Assembly (NCBI RefSeq): GCF_900168255.1
Contig: NZ_LT799838.1
Location: 1,674,001-1,738,000 of the forward strand
Reading direction: 5' to 3'
Length of the DNA stretch: 64,000 nt
Source of the DNA: Psychrobacter sp. DAB_AL43B
Lineage (GTDB): Bacteria; Pseudomonadota; Gammaproteobacteria; Pseudomonadales; Moraxellaceae
Part shown: positions 38,305 to 47,435 of the stretch, in pieces
Position numbering within the stretch: position 1 is the first letter of the stretch
Layout of the letters: each line of letters starts with the position of its first letter
The notes under the pieces: generated by a model
The model's database searches: none
The model's input: only the letters and a program-made list of their open reading frames with translations
Told to the model about the DNA's origin: nothing
Translations under genes and position numbers: made by a program

Positions 38305-38567
38305 GAGAACTTTCCTTTTTTAGGTTAGTTGGGAGATAGCACTGTATTTGCTACATCCTTAACCTATAGTAACTACCCAGCTATTAAGAAAGTGTTAAGA
38401 CATCATCAGCTATCTTTTAATTTGAATATATTTCCTCTAATCAAACGCTTAATCTACGCTAAGTTTCTCCTATGTCTTATTTTGTATGATGAACTCCTAC
38501 CAGCATCACATCTGACGAAGTATTTATTAAGACGCCAGCACTACATTTAAGATATGGAGTAAATATT

Positions 38568-39164
38568 ATGAAAAAGTTATCAATGCTAAGCAAATCAGCA
38601 ATCGTTGTCGTGAGCGCCCTAGTTATCGGCACTGGTATCGGTACCATCGCTATCGCCTCAGGGCAAATACCCGCTATTTCAGGGGCTGAGACCAGTGACG
38701 CGGTCGCGATTGCCAAAAGTAAAATCAGTCTAGAGCAAGCCATCGTTATGGCGCAGAAAACAGTTAAAGGGGACTTAATTAGCGCTGAATTTGACCAAAA
38801 CGACTATATGGCAGGTGATGAGTTTGAAGTTAAATTTATTGACGGGGACATGGAGCATGAAGTAAAAATTGATGCCAGTAGCGGTAAAATCTTAAAGACC
38901 AAACAAGAAAAACTTGATGCGGAAGATTTAGCAGAATACAAAGCTTTGAAACAGGCTAAAATCAGTCTAACCCAAGCCATGCAAAAAGCAACGCAAAGCG
39001 ACAATGGCAAAATGAATGGCAAAATTATTGAGGCAGAGTTTGATTTTGATAACGGCATACCCGCTTATGAGATTGAAATGGCTAAAGGGGTGGAAATACA
39101 CAAACTGGTAATCGACAGCATAAATGGTCAGGTTATCAGCAGTCAGTTAGACTATGATGATTGA
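38568..39164 (+). CDS. PepSY-domain exported protein
   Basis: This 198-residue protein has an N-terminal hydrophobic signal or anchor (SAIVVVSALVIGTGIGTIAIA, residues 11-31). Two PepSY repeats follow. The first is ISLEQAIVMAQKTVKGDLISAEF to VKIDASSGKILK, and the second is ISLTQAMQKATQSDNGKMNGKI to KLVIDSINGQVIS. PepSY domains are periplasmic and often accompany sensor kinases of this kind, perhaps as ligand or metal-linked modulators. It sits just before the response regulator gene on the same strand. GGAG lies upstream of the ATG. Confidence 0.85.
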   Translation: MKKLSMLSKSAIVVVSALVIGTGIGTIAIASGQIPAISGAETSDAVAIAKSKISLEQAIVMAQKTVKGDLISAEFDQNDYMAGDEFEVKFIDGDMEHEVKIDASSGKILKTKQEKLDAEDLAEYKALKQAKISLTQAMQKATQSDNGKMNGKIIEAEFDFDNGIPAYEIEMAKGVEIHKLVIDSINGQVISSQLDYDD

Positions 39165-39200
39165 TACACCGAAGATTTGATTGAATATAACTTAACAATG

Positions 39201-39238
39201 GCTCTATTCTGTACACCAGTATCGATTAGAGCTTTTTG
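39201..39238 (+). terminator. Possible terminator after the PepSY gene
   Basis: GCTCTA and TAGAGC form a 6-bp stem with a 20-base loop followed by five T, between the PepSY gene and the response regulator. Confidence 0.4.
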
Positions 39239-39323
39239 CTTTAAAGACGCTATAGAAAGTGACACTATAGATAAATACCTTAAAAAAACTTGAGTCCTAA
39301 TAGCCATATAATAAGGATATCTC

Positions 39324-40015
39324 ATGCGAGTATTAGTAGTCGAAGATGACTTGATGATTGGCGAAAGTCTGAATGAAGCATTGCAAGATGAAGCTTATAC
39401 GGTCGATTGGGTTAAAGATGGTCGTCAAGCCATACTGACATTAAGGGTGCAACCTTATGACATCATCTTGTTAGATTTGGGCTTGCCAGAGGTTGATGGC
39501 ATGGGCGTATTAACTGCTATTCGCGACGCTAAGATTGAAACACCAGTATTGATACTCACCGCGCGTGATCAATTAAAAGACAGAATTGCAGGATTAGATT
39601 CAGGGGCTGATGATTACGTCGTCAAGCCTTTTGAATTAGGAGAAGTCTTTGCACGGATGAGGGTACTGATACGACGCGCCCAAGGCAAGGCTGACAATCA
39701 AGTTGCCGTTGGCAATCTAACTCTAGATACCGCGCACAAACGAGTCATGATGGAGAGCAATCCTGTAGATTTAACCGCTAAAGAATATATGCTCCTCATG
39801 TAGTGGCATAATAAATTAGGACAGCACGTAAGAGGTTTATACTAACCCCTGAAAAAGTCATGTCTAAAAATGCGCTTGAAGATTCGTTATATGGCTGGGG
39901 TGATGAAGTTGAAAGCAACGCCATTGAGTTCTTGATTCATAGCTTACGTAAAAAAATCGGACAAGATAGAATCAAAAATGTTCGCGGCTTGGGTTGGTAT
40001 ATCAGTAATGCCTAA
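39324..40015 (+). pseudogene. OmpR/QseB-type response regulator broken by an IS scar
   Basis: The receiver domain is intact: acidic pocket EDD at residues 7-9, phosphoacceptor aspartate in IILLDLGLPE near residue 51, TARD, and KPF near residue 101. The DNA-binding domain starts normally (DLTAKEYMLL), then hits TAG at 39801 inside a 50-base insertion that is identical to the left end of the IS3-family element at 52275. After the insertion the homology resumes (EKVMSKNALEDSLYGW, later HSLRKKIG and NVRGLGWYISNA) to the stop at 40013. Deleting the 50 bases rejoins the frame, but about six residues of the wing region are missing compared with relatives. The gene is therefore doubly damaged and unlikely to bind DNA. 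The partner kinase follows and is intact. Confidence 0.88.
39799..39848 (+). mobile_element. 50-bp IS3-family left-end scar
   Basis: These 50 bases are identical to bases 1-50 of the IS at 52275-53541, starting TGTAGTGGCATAATAAATTA. The rest of the IS and about 18 bases of the host gene are absent, which indicates an adjacent deletion after insertion. Confidence 0.92.
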
Positions 40016-40067
40016 CTTCAAACACACAACACTAAAAATAATTTGTCATCCATAAAAGTTAATTGCT

Positions 40068-41708
40068 ATGATTAAACTCCATAAGCTCTTTCACTCGCTA
40101 CAGTTCCAACTTATCCTTTGGTCTGTTCTATCTTTATTGCTACTCGCCATAGGCGCTGGTGGTTATGGGTTTTGGTATAGCTATAACGAGCTTAACGACT
40201 TTCAAGATGACAGTTTAAAAAGCATGTCAGCGTTACTTGAGCAAACGCTTGATGTCAAAGCAGCTGACTCTACTACGTTGCTTGAACCCAACATTCATTT
40301 TGATACCGATGATGACGATGGCAGTATCACCGTCGATGTTATTAATACGGCAATATCATCACCGCTCGTCTATAACTCTTCTCTCGACAATAATGGCGAT
40401 AACAGTAAGCACGATAATGATGATACCAATCACCATAATGATGAGGACTTTAACGATCTGACATTAGAGGACCTGCCTGCTATAGCAGAGGGTTTAAGTA
40501 CTCAAACCATAGATGACAAAGTATGGCGCGTATATCGTAGTAATGATGCAGATAGAGTGGTTATAGTACGCCAACGTACTGAGTTTCAAGATGATCTCGC
40601 CAGATCTAGTGCATTGCAGTCTTTTTTGCCCTTAATCATAGGCATGGCATTTTTGATACTATTACTGCCCTTTATCATGTGGCGAATGATGAAGCCTGTA
40701 CGCCAATTACAAAAGGAGATTGAAGAGCGTCGTGAAAATGACTTAGACCCTCTGCCAGTGAGTAATCTGCCTTCCGAGCTGTTGCCACTAGCTGAATCGT
40801 TGAATAGATTATTGGCACTGGTCAAGGTCAGTATAGAGCGTCAGCAACGCTTTATCGCAGATGCTGCGCACGAACTACGCTCGCCATTGACGGCAATATC
40901 GCTACAGCTACAACGATTGCAGCGAATAGCCACTGATAGTGTGATGTCTGAAGGTTTAGATAAACTGGCTATACGATTAAAGCGTAATCAAAGCTTGGTT
41001 GAGCAGCTATTGACACTTGCACGTGCTGGTAATATCAATACGGCGCTCGGTGCCGAAGATACATTAACCTCTGTTAAATTTATAATCGAACAAGTCATCG
41101 GTTTACTCATCCCTATTGCTGATAATAAAAATATAGAGCTTACGGTTGATCTACAATCTAACCGTAAAATAAATATGGATGAAACGTCATTATTAGTTCT
41201 AGTCAAAAACCTGATTCAAAACGCTATTGTTTACACGCCAGCTAATGGTCAAGTCATCGTTAAGCTGTTCCAGCTTGAGCAAAACTCAGGCAGCATACAA
41301 AAATCGGTTTTAGATGTTCAGTATAATTTTGGCTCACAAGTGATTCACTCTGGGAAGCTGAACGACTCATCTAAAACATTGAGTAGCAGATTAATATTGC
41401 AAATAATAGATTCAGGCGCAGGCATTTATCCTAGCGATTATAAAACTGTTTTTGACCCTTTTGTACGGCTCAATCAGGTGAATAATAAAGCTGACCAGCT
41501 CAGCAATAGCATGAGCGATAATACAAGCCATTCAAGATCAGATAGCACTAGCAATACTTCACAAGAAATACAGGGAACAGGCCTAGGACTCTCTATCGTC
41601 AAGTCAATCTGTGAGCAAGCAGGTATCGATGTTTTTATGGATGATTCTACTGCGACCATTCCAAGTCAAAACAACAATAAAGGACTATGCATCACCTTAG
41701 TTTTCTAA
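40068..41708 (+). CDS. QseC-like sensor histidine kinase with Asp/His-rich periplasmic loop
   Basis: The 546-residue inner-membrane kinase has membrane segments at about residues 15-37 and 187-207. The cytoplasmic part has the H-box FIADAAHELRSPLTA with phospho-accepting His268, the N-box NLIQNAIVYTP, G1 DSGAGI and G2 GTGLGLSIV. The periplasmic region between the segments is unusually rich in Asp, Asn and His (DTDDDDG near residue 83; HDNDDTNHHNDEDFND near residues 115-130), suggesting cation sensing. A serine/asparagine-rich insert splits the ATP-lid area near residues 480-500. Its cognate regulator upstream is disrupted, so the signalling path is probably dead or rerouted. Confidence 0.88.
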   Translation: MIKLHKLFHSLQFQLILWSVLSLLLLAIGAGGYGFWYSYNELNDFQDDSLKSMSALLEQTLDVKAADSTTLLEPNIHFDTDDDDGSITVDVINTAISSPLVYNSSLDNNGDNSKHDNDDTNHHNDEDFNDLTLEDLPAIAEGLSTQTIDDKVWRVYRSNDADRVVIVRQRTEFQDDLARSSALQSFLPLIIGMAFLILLLPFIMWRMMKPVRQLQKEIEERRENDLDPLPVSNLPSELLPLAESLNRLLALVKVSIERQQRFIADAAHELRSPLTAISLQLQRLQRIATDSVMSEGLDKLAIRLKRNQSLVEQLLTLARAGNINTALGAEDTLTSVKFIIEQVIGLLIPIADNKNIELTVDLQSNRKINMDETSLLVLVKNLIQNAIVYTPANGQVIVKLFQLEQNSGSIQKSVLDVQYNFGSQVIHSGKLNDSSKTLSSRLILQIIDSGAGIYPSDYKTVFDPFVRLNQVNNKADQLSNSMSDNTSHSRSDSTSNTSQEIQGTGLGLSIVKSICEQAGIDVFMDDSTATIPSQNNNKGLCITLVF

Positions 41709-41784
41709 GTCAACTAGAAAAATTTTGATAGATGTAGATATATCTTGACGCTTTCTTAACACCTCTATTGAATGGCTATATTGA

Positions 41785-42318
41785 GCCACGATTATTGCGA
41801 CAACGACTTTGGGTACGACGATAGCAGATTATGTAATAAGATCTTTGGGCATTGGCTATGCGGGCGGCTCAGCATTACTGATAGCGCTACTTGGCCTATG
41901 TTTAATAACTTGACAAAAAACGATGGGCAGTATTGCTGTCGATAGCATTAGCAAACCCAAAGCAGAGGTGTTTTATTGGACGACTATTATGTTCTCACAA
42001 ACCCTTGGTACCGCGCTTGGTGACTGGGTAGCAGATACCAAAGGCATGGGTTATACCACGAGCGCTATCATATTTGGATCTTTATTAGTACTCATCGCTC
42101 TAGCTCATTTTTATACTAAAATATCGAAAACACTATTATTTTGGAGCGCTTTCGTTTTAACTCGGCCTTTAGGAGCGGTATTAGGTGACTTCTTAGACAA
42201 GCCTATCGATCATGGTGGTCTTGCACTAAGCCGCTTTGGCGCTTCAGCTGCGTTGTTAGTTTTTATCATTATTTGTCTATTAGTGTTTAAGCAGCAGGCT
42301 AGTGCTAAAGCACATTGA
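41785..42318 (+). pseudogene. Decayed COG4705 paralogue
   Basis: Translation of the whole interval gives 177 codons matching the C-terminal two thirds of the COG4705 protein at 37495-38304: TLGTTIADYVIRSLGIGY, TLGTALGDWVADTKGMGY and LTRPLGAVLGDFLDKPIDHGG. The N-terminal membrane segments are missing and a TGA interrupts the frame at 41911. The surrounding residues suggest an original Trp codon. The listed ATG further in is only an internal codon. It lies directly after the sensor kinase gene, so both sides of the two-component locus once carried a COG4705 gene. Confidence 0.82.
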
Positions 42319-42360
42319 TTATTATGCTCCTAGCAAAACTTATTTTATTGATCAAATAAT

Positions 42361-42546
42361 AATTTCTTAGATGCTAATAGTCTTGTTAACCAAGGTCTAT
42401 AATTATTAGTATGATGGATGAATATCGATGATGATTGGATATTGATAGTAGTAAAAAAGGTTGCTAACACTATATATTACATAGCGTTAGCAACCTTTTT
42501 TTGTTTGACAATTTACTTAGGTGACCTTGTTAATACTGGGGTTTGA
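42361..42546 (+). repeat. Dispersed 186-bp hairpin element, copy 2
   Basis: The left motif AATTTCTTAG is at 42361. The hairpin is at 42453-42501 (21-base arms, one mismatch, loop of 7), 92 bases later. The tail TTAGGTGACCTTGTTAATAC-TGGGGTTTGA begins at 42517, 156 bases from the left motif. Hairpin arms (AAAAAAGGTTGCTAAC) nearly match copy 3. With flanking A and T runs it would also act as a bidirectional terminator. The tail supplies the last codons of the catalase fragment. Confidence 0.7.
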
Positions 42547-42620
42547 TAAAGCGATAACTGTGAATACCAAAACCTTCCATCATACCGAAGCTACGTGGCA
42601 GCGCACGATCACTCATCAAA
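42530..42620 (-). pseudogene. 3' fragment of a catalase gene
   Basis: Read leftward, about 30 codons give MSDRALPRSFGMMEGFGIHSYRFI, then KPQY and a stop. 'DR.LPRS...M.GFG.HS.R' is the conserved catalase stretch carrying the residues that precede the NADPH/C-terminal part. No further homology is seen upstream of about 42620. The last four codons and the stop come from the right end of repeat copy 2. Confidence 0.62.
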
Positions 42621-42969
42621 CAAAAGGTGTTGATATTTAGTTAAAAACATACGCTTTAACAAATACTTAGGTATATCTAAAAAATTCTGCCCTTTTCTCC
42701 AAAAAATCAAGCTTAGCTATGGATCAATCACCATAGGTCAAATATTCACTTGAATTAGCTAAAGATTTACACAAATTACTTACGCTTACACTATTAAGAA
42801 CTATTAAACAATTAACCATCCATTTCTTATCAAATCTTAAGCTATGATATTCAATCAACAAATATATCGGCGATAAACGTCAATGGTAAAGATTAGATAC
42901 TGACGCTTTTAGTTCTTATCATTGTTTCTAATGGCATAGCATAGTTTGAGGCGTACATAGGGATAGGTT

Positions 42970-44652
42970 ATGGCGATCGATAAGGGAGTTTGTACTAAAG
43001 AAAGTTTGGAATATGTAAAAGGTTGGGAGACTATAAATGGCTCCTCTGTAAATGATCATGTAGAAAAAAACCATTCACAAGCCCATACAGCGGCTTTAAG
43101 TTTTCAATTGATGACACGTGCGGAGCCTCCAGAACTGGTCATTGCCACCATACAATCCCTCCTTGTGGTAAAAAAATACTGCGATGAGATCATTATTATC
43201 GATAATAATAATAATGACACATCCATGTATAAACCATTGGCAGCGTTTTGCGCCAGCTTAGATCCTGAGCTAAAAGTATATTTTTACCACATTGATGCGG
43301 TAGAAGGGTTTAAGGCGGGCGCTCTGAATTTAGCACTAGGACTCATGAGCCCAGATTGTACGCATATTGTCGTCGTTGATAGTGATTATCAGGCATTACC
43401 ACACGCTAGAGTATCAATAGCTGATGCTATCGAACAGTATCCTGCTCACACTCTACTTCAGTTTCCACAGTTTTACCGTAACGCTGGACAAATAGATATC
43501 CATAGCGAATTAAACCACTATTTCAATCATCACTTATATCGTCCTTTTAATCGCGAGCGTGCGCTATCAACAGGAACTTATGCGGTGATACGCCGCTCAG
43601 ATCTTTTAAGCTTGGGTGGCTGGTCAGGTGCATCGATTACTGAAGATGCACAGATGGGCGTTCTTATGCATCAACAAGGTTTGCGAAGTCGATTCATACC
43701 ACAAATTATTGCCACCGGTTTATTACCCAATACATTGAATGACTTAATGAGCCAGCGTCGACGTTGGATCTATGGCAACATGCAAGTAATAAACAACTAT
43801 TTCGCGATAGATAAGTCCTCAATGTGCCGACAATATTTAGAGAAAAGTCAAACGTTGACTTCTGTTACCCCTCTTAATCGATATACTATCAATAGCATAA
43901 AAGTAGAAGGTATCGGCGAACGTCTACTCTATGCGCGTGCACACCTTTCTCAGCTCAGCGCTTGGATAAATTTCACTGGTTTGTTTATTTTTCTACAAAT
44001 CTGTACGCTACTCATTATCTTCAGTGCGCTCTTTGCTCCTACGCTTTTTAATATTAACGCCGACTCAACTCTGCTCACGCCTTTATATCTGGTGTACGCA
44101 GGTTATACAGTCTTCTTAGTAAGGCGTTTATGGGCATATTTACAGGATCAGGTGCCGCTTAATAAACAAGTGAATGGAAACTATCAACCAACCATGAAAA
44201 TGCGCTTGAGAGCATGGTTAATGCATCTGAATTTTTGGGAGCTTGGGGCGCTCTCGTGGTTACCCGTTATGTGGGGTCGTGAAAAGCCATTTATATGCAC
44301 CCCAAAGCAAGAGTATATTCGTACTCGTCACTCGTTATGGCAGGCAAATATAGTAGCATTGCCCAAACTGCTGTTGGCGCTTAATATCATTACAGCGCTT
44401 GTAGTAGCGCCGTTTTCTCCTCTTTACTCTCCAATATTATTTATCTGTGCTTTAACGGTTTGTCTATTAAAAATCGGTGCGGCAAAAGTGGCTTTTGATA
44501 ACTTTGCTGCTACAGAGCCAAAACTTAACAGCATTAGGATAAAGTCTAAACCTGCGGTCGCGCACGCTCGAAAACAAACCAAACCCCTAGCACCGCCTAA
44601 GATTGAAACGGTATTTGAAGATAAAAAATTATTAATTCCTAAGAACGCTTAA
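42970..44652 (+). CDS. Processive family 2 glycosyltransferase, membrane-bound
   Basis: The 560-residue protein has a cytoplasmic GT-A domain followed by membrane segments. Catalytic landmarks are VVVDSDY (Asp137, Asp139 of the DxD type), TED (residues 224-226), and QRRRW at 262-266. This set (D, DxD, TED, QxxRW) marks processive enzymes such as cellulose- and hyaluronan-synthase relatives. Four or five hydrophobic segments follow from about residue 335 to 510. A basic, proline-containing tail ends the protein. There is no BcsB- or PilZ-like part. It opens a four-gene rightward glycosyltransferase series. The product glycan is unknown. Confidence 0.86.
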   Translation: MAIDKGVCTKESLEYVKGWETINGSSVNDHVEKNHSQAHTAALSFQLMTRAEPPELVIATIQSLLVVKKYCDEIIIIDNNNNDTSMYKPLAAFCASLDPELKVYFYHIDAVEGFKAGALNLALGLMSPDCTHIVVVDSDYQALPHARVSIADAIEQYPAHTLLQFPQFYRNAGQIDIHSELNHYFNHHLYRPFNRERALSTGTYAVIRRSDLLSLGGWSGASITEDAQMGVLMHQQGLRSRFIPQIIATGLLPNTLNDLMSQRRRWIYGNMQVINNYFAIDKSSMCRQYLEKSQTLTSVTPLNRYTINSIKVEGIGERLLYARAHLSQLSAWINFTGLFIFLQICTLLIIFSALFAPTLFNINADSTLLTPLYLVYAGYTVFLVRRLWAYLQDQVPLNKQVNGNYQPTMKMRLRAWLMHLNFWELGALSWLPVMWGREKPFICTPKQEYIRTRHSLWQANIVALPKLLLALNIITALVVAPFSPLYSPILFICALTVCLLKIGAAKVAFDNFAATEPKLNSIRIKSKPAVAHARKQTKPLAPPKIETVFEDKKLLIPKNA

Positions 44653-44773
44653 CTCTTAAACAAGGTCCATTTTTGAAGACCGGCGTTATACCAGTATCTT
44701 TAATCATTTGCCTGTATAAAACCTGCCGTGCTTACCAATTTAAAATAATCGCTATTTTTACTTTGAGGTTTAT

Positions 44774-46129
44774 ATGTCTTTCGCTCATTCTGTTGGTTTT
44801 GTAAGTTCTATTGAGGCTGATAATAAACGCCCTGTCGCAATAACCAATAAGCCATTACGCATAGCGATTATTGCCCACTGTTTATATCCTATTGCCCAGC
44901 CGTATGCAGGTGGACTTGAGATGATTACGCAACTCATCTGTGATGAACTCGTTGCTCAAGGTCATGAAGTACTGCTTTATGCCCATAAAGACAGTCGAAC
45001 GCAAGCAACCTTAGTCCCAATGCTAACCCGAGCTGAGTTTGATGCGACAGTCTATGAGAACGAACATGACACGCTAGGCATGAGCCGCGAGGAAATGTAC
45101 CAGTACTTGGTTTATCAAGGTGTACTGCGTGACATTATTGAACGTGATACACGAGGTGAGATTGATATCGTACACAATCACAGTCTCCATCATATTCCGA
45201 TGATGACAGGTCAAGCGTTTGGTGCTCGATTTTTTACTACTTTTCATACGCCTATTTTCCCGCAGTTGCGTCTGGCACTTCTGACGTTACGTCACGGAAC
45301 AAGCACCCAGTTTACCGCCATCAGCACACACCAACAGCGCCTTTTTTCTGAATTCGTTCCTTCACATGTCGTCTATAACGGCATCGATGTTGAGTCCTTT
45401 ATCGCTAATACTGAGCCTACGGATAGTCTAATTAATGAGCATAGCGAGGTTTATTTTTGGTACGGACGTATTTGTCCTGAAAAAGGCACGCACTTGGCCA
45501 TGCAGTACTGTATGGAAGCGGGGAAAAAACTCATTATTGCTGGTCCTAAAAGTAATGAAGATTACTTTAATAAACAAGTAGCGCCTTTATTATCTCAAGA
45601 CCGCAAAAATGGCGAACAAAAACTGTTTGATTATATTGGTCATGTCACTAAGGACGAGATCAATCAACACCTCGTTCAAGCAACTGCCATGCTATTTACC
45701 AGTACGTGGGACGAGCCTTACGGATTGATACTGGCCGAAAGCTTGGCGTGTGGGACACCAGTGATTGGATTTGATGTGGGTGCAAGCGCTGAAATAGTCA
45801 CGCCTAGTACAGGTATTATCGTTGCTAAGGAAGATAAGGAAGCCTTTATAAAGGGGTTTTCTAAGATTAAACACATATCACGTCAGGCTTGCCGCAAACG
45901 CGCTTTACAGTTTTGCTCAGTATCAGCGATGGTAGAAGGATATGTTGCACTATATAAAACGGCAGTAAGAGAAAATCAGGAAAAAAAGGGCTTTGCCAAT
46001 TCACGATATGCGCAGCTAGCACAGAGTTTATTTATCCATAATAATAAGTCAAATTCGTCAATGGGTTCAAATATTAAATTGAATGATACTTCAAGTAATA
46101 GGTCTGTCACTATGAGTCTTGAGGAGTAA
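44774..46129 (+). CDS. Family 4 glycosyltransferase
   Basis: This 451-residue cytosolic GT-B enzyme has an N-terminal Rossmann domain with RIAIIAHCLYPIAQPYAGGLEM, including the GG loop for the donor phosphate. A C-terminal donor-binding domain has YFWYGRICPEKGTHLA and the conserved DEPYGLILAESLACGTPVIGFDVGASAE, with the E-x7-E pair of GT4 enzymes. The last 60 residues are polar and low-complexity. Its stop codon overlaps the next start by one base (TAATG), so translational coupling with the MurG-like gene is likely. The sugar and acceptor are unknown. Confidence 0.88.
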   Translation: MSFAHSVGFVSSIEADNKRPVAITNKPLRIAIIAHCLYPIAQPYAGGLEMITQLICDELVAQGHEVLLYAHKDSRTQATLVPMLTRAEFDATVYENEHDTLGMSREEMYQYLVYQGVLRDIIERDTRGEIDIVHNHSLHHIPMMTGQAFGARFFTTFHTPIFPQLRLALLTLRHGTSTQFTAISTHQQRLFSEFVPSHVVYNGIDVESFIANTEPTDSLINEHSEVYFWYGRICPEKGTHLAMQYCMEAGKKLIIAGPKSNEDYFNKQVAPLLSQDRKNGEQKLFDYIGHVTKDEINQHLVQATAMLFTSTWDEPYGLILAESLACGTPVIGFDVGASAEIVTPSTGIIVAKEDKEAFIKGFSKIKHISRQACRKRALQFCSVSAMVEGYVALYKTAVRENQEKKGFANSRYAQLAQSLFIHNNKSNSSMGSNIKLNDTSSNRSVTMSLEE

Positions 46130-47337
46130 TGAGTATGCGTCTTGGCTATTACGCGCATCATCACGGCTCAGGACACTGCCGTCAAATCGATAAACTGGCG
46201 GCGCTATTACCGGTGGATGCAAAAAGACAATTAATAGTATTTACGAGCTTAAGCCTAGACGATTATGCTTTTTCCTGTCTCGATGAGCAGCAAATTATAA
46301 GGCTACAAGCAGAGGATGAGTGTGCAGATGATGTGCTAAAAGGTCGCGCAGGAGAACATTGGCAACCAGCTAGCCTCCATTATTCGCCTGTCGGTAATAG
46401 CAATATTCAAAAGCGTAGCCACCAAATACTAGATACGATTTATCAGCGTAAAATTGATTTGATGATTATCGACGTGAGTGTTGAAGTAGCCATGCTGTGC
46501 CGAGCTACTAGCATCCCTTATCTTTATATCAGACTTCCTGGTATTCGTGATGACATCCCGCATCTTAATGCTTTTGCTGGCGCGCTTGCTTTACTAGCGC
46601 CTTATCCTCGTCTACTAGAGGCTAGTATGACGCCTGAATGGGTAGGTAAAAAAACGCTATACCTTGATTTTATTAATACAGCGCAACAAAAAGAGCTAAC
46701 TTATCGTGAGTTTATAGAAATACTGGCGAAGTTAAATACTTCAAATCTAAAAGACTGGGAAGAAGATACGTCCACTATCATTACTGTTATTAAGGGCTAC
46801 GGTGGACATGAGGCTATTGATATAAAATTACCCGAGTTACGCCGCCTATTACCCAACGCTTTTATCATATCACTTGGTCCTATAAACGATGATATGCGCT
46901 GTCACGTTGATATTGCTGCGCAAGTGAATGATGTCACACCATTTATACAACATAGTGATTATCTACTGATGGCCTGTGGTTTGAACGCAGTTGCGCAAGC
47001 CTATGATTATGCTACGCCACTTGTGGTTCTACCTGATAACCGTCCGCATCAAGAGCAAGAAGTGATGGCGCAAGCATTAATAAACCAAGAATGCGCATTG
47101 AGCTGGCAGCAATTTAAAACCTTGCTCTCTCATAAACAAACTCATACTAACCCGAATGGACAATCGGTAAATAAAGCACAACCCAAGTCAGTGTCAAAGT
47201 CTAGTAACGTAAATCGCAACAAAGACTGTTTAACTGCTGCCCAAGAATTTATGGATAGTACGACTCAATATCCAACGACTAAAGCTTGGTTCGAAAAGTG
47301 GTTACTCCCTAAGCTTGAGTTAAATCCTGACTACTAA
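46129..47337 (+). CDS. MurG-like (GT28-type) glycosyltransferase
   Basis: The 402-residue GT-B-like protein begins MSMRLGYYAHHHGSGHCRQ. This is a glycine/histidine loop where MurG and related enzymes have GGTGGH. The C-terminal half has VIKGYGGHEAIDIKLPELRRLLP, then HSDYLLMACGLNAVAQAYDYATPLVVLP, the site of the usual 'G.gt..Ea...g.P.l..P' donor motif. The H-rich HHHGSGH variant suggests a distinct subgroup. It overlaps the GT4 stop by one base, with a second in-frame ATG six bases later as an alternative start. Function is inferred from fold motifs only. Confidence 0.75.
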   Translation: MSMRLGYYAHHHGSGHCRQIDKLAALLPVDAKRQLIVFTSLSLDDYAFSCLDEQQIIRLQAEDECADDVLKGRAGEHWQPASLHYSPVGNSNIQKRSHQILDTIYQRKIDLMIIDVSVEVAMLCRATSIPYLYIRLPGIRDDIPHLNAFAGALALLAPYPRLLEASMTPEWVGKKTLYLDFINTAQQKELTYREFIEILAKLNTSNLKDWEEDTSTIITVIKGYGGHEAIDIKLPELRRLLPNAFIISLGPINDDMRCHVDIAAQVNDVTPFIQHSDYLLMACGLNAVAQAYDYATPLVVLPDNRPHQEQEVMAQALINQECALSWQQFKTLLSHKQTHTNPNGQSVNKAQPKSVSKSSNVNRNKDCLTAAQEFMDSTTQYPTTKAWFEKWLLPKLELNPDY

Positions 47338-47435
47338 TAACTTCAATAATAATAAACAGTGTTCTTAAACAAACTCTCAATAATATCCAACGCATCATGA
47401 AAAAAGTAAAATAATAAAAGAGGCGATGACGACTG

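Larger units (their letters stand above)
42319..42969. other. Gene-free stretch with repeat copy 2 and a catalase remnant
   Basis: This 651-base interval separates the decayed two-component locus from the glycosyltransferase cluster. It contains the second hairpin element (42361-42546) and a catalase 3' fragment overlapping its right edge. The 300 bases before the first glycosyltransferase gene are AT-rich and should hold its promoter; I cannot pinpoint it. Confidence 0.6.

Noticed and set aside
39324..40015. Programmed frameshift in the response regulator
   Set aside because: The break is a 50-base exact IS end, not a slippery site, and residues of the domain are missing.
41911..41913. TGA as a selenocysteine codon in the COG4705 paralogue
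   Set aside because: No SECIS-like hairpin follows, the intact paralogue has no cysteine there, and the N-terminus is missing, so simple decay is the better reading.
42453..42501. Hairpin in repeat copy 2 as an integron attC site (GTTGCTAAC / GTTAGCAAC resemble attC core sites)
   Set aside because: No integrase gene is present. The arms are near-perfect palindromes without the unpaired extrahelical bases of attC, and copy 1 has arms with no GTTRRRY/RYYYAAC pair. A terminator-like hairpin inside a longer repeat fits better.
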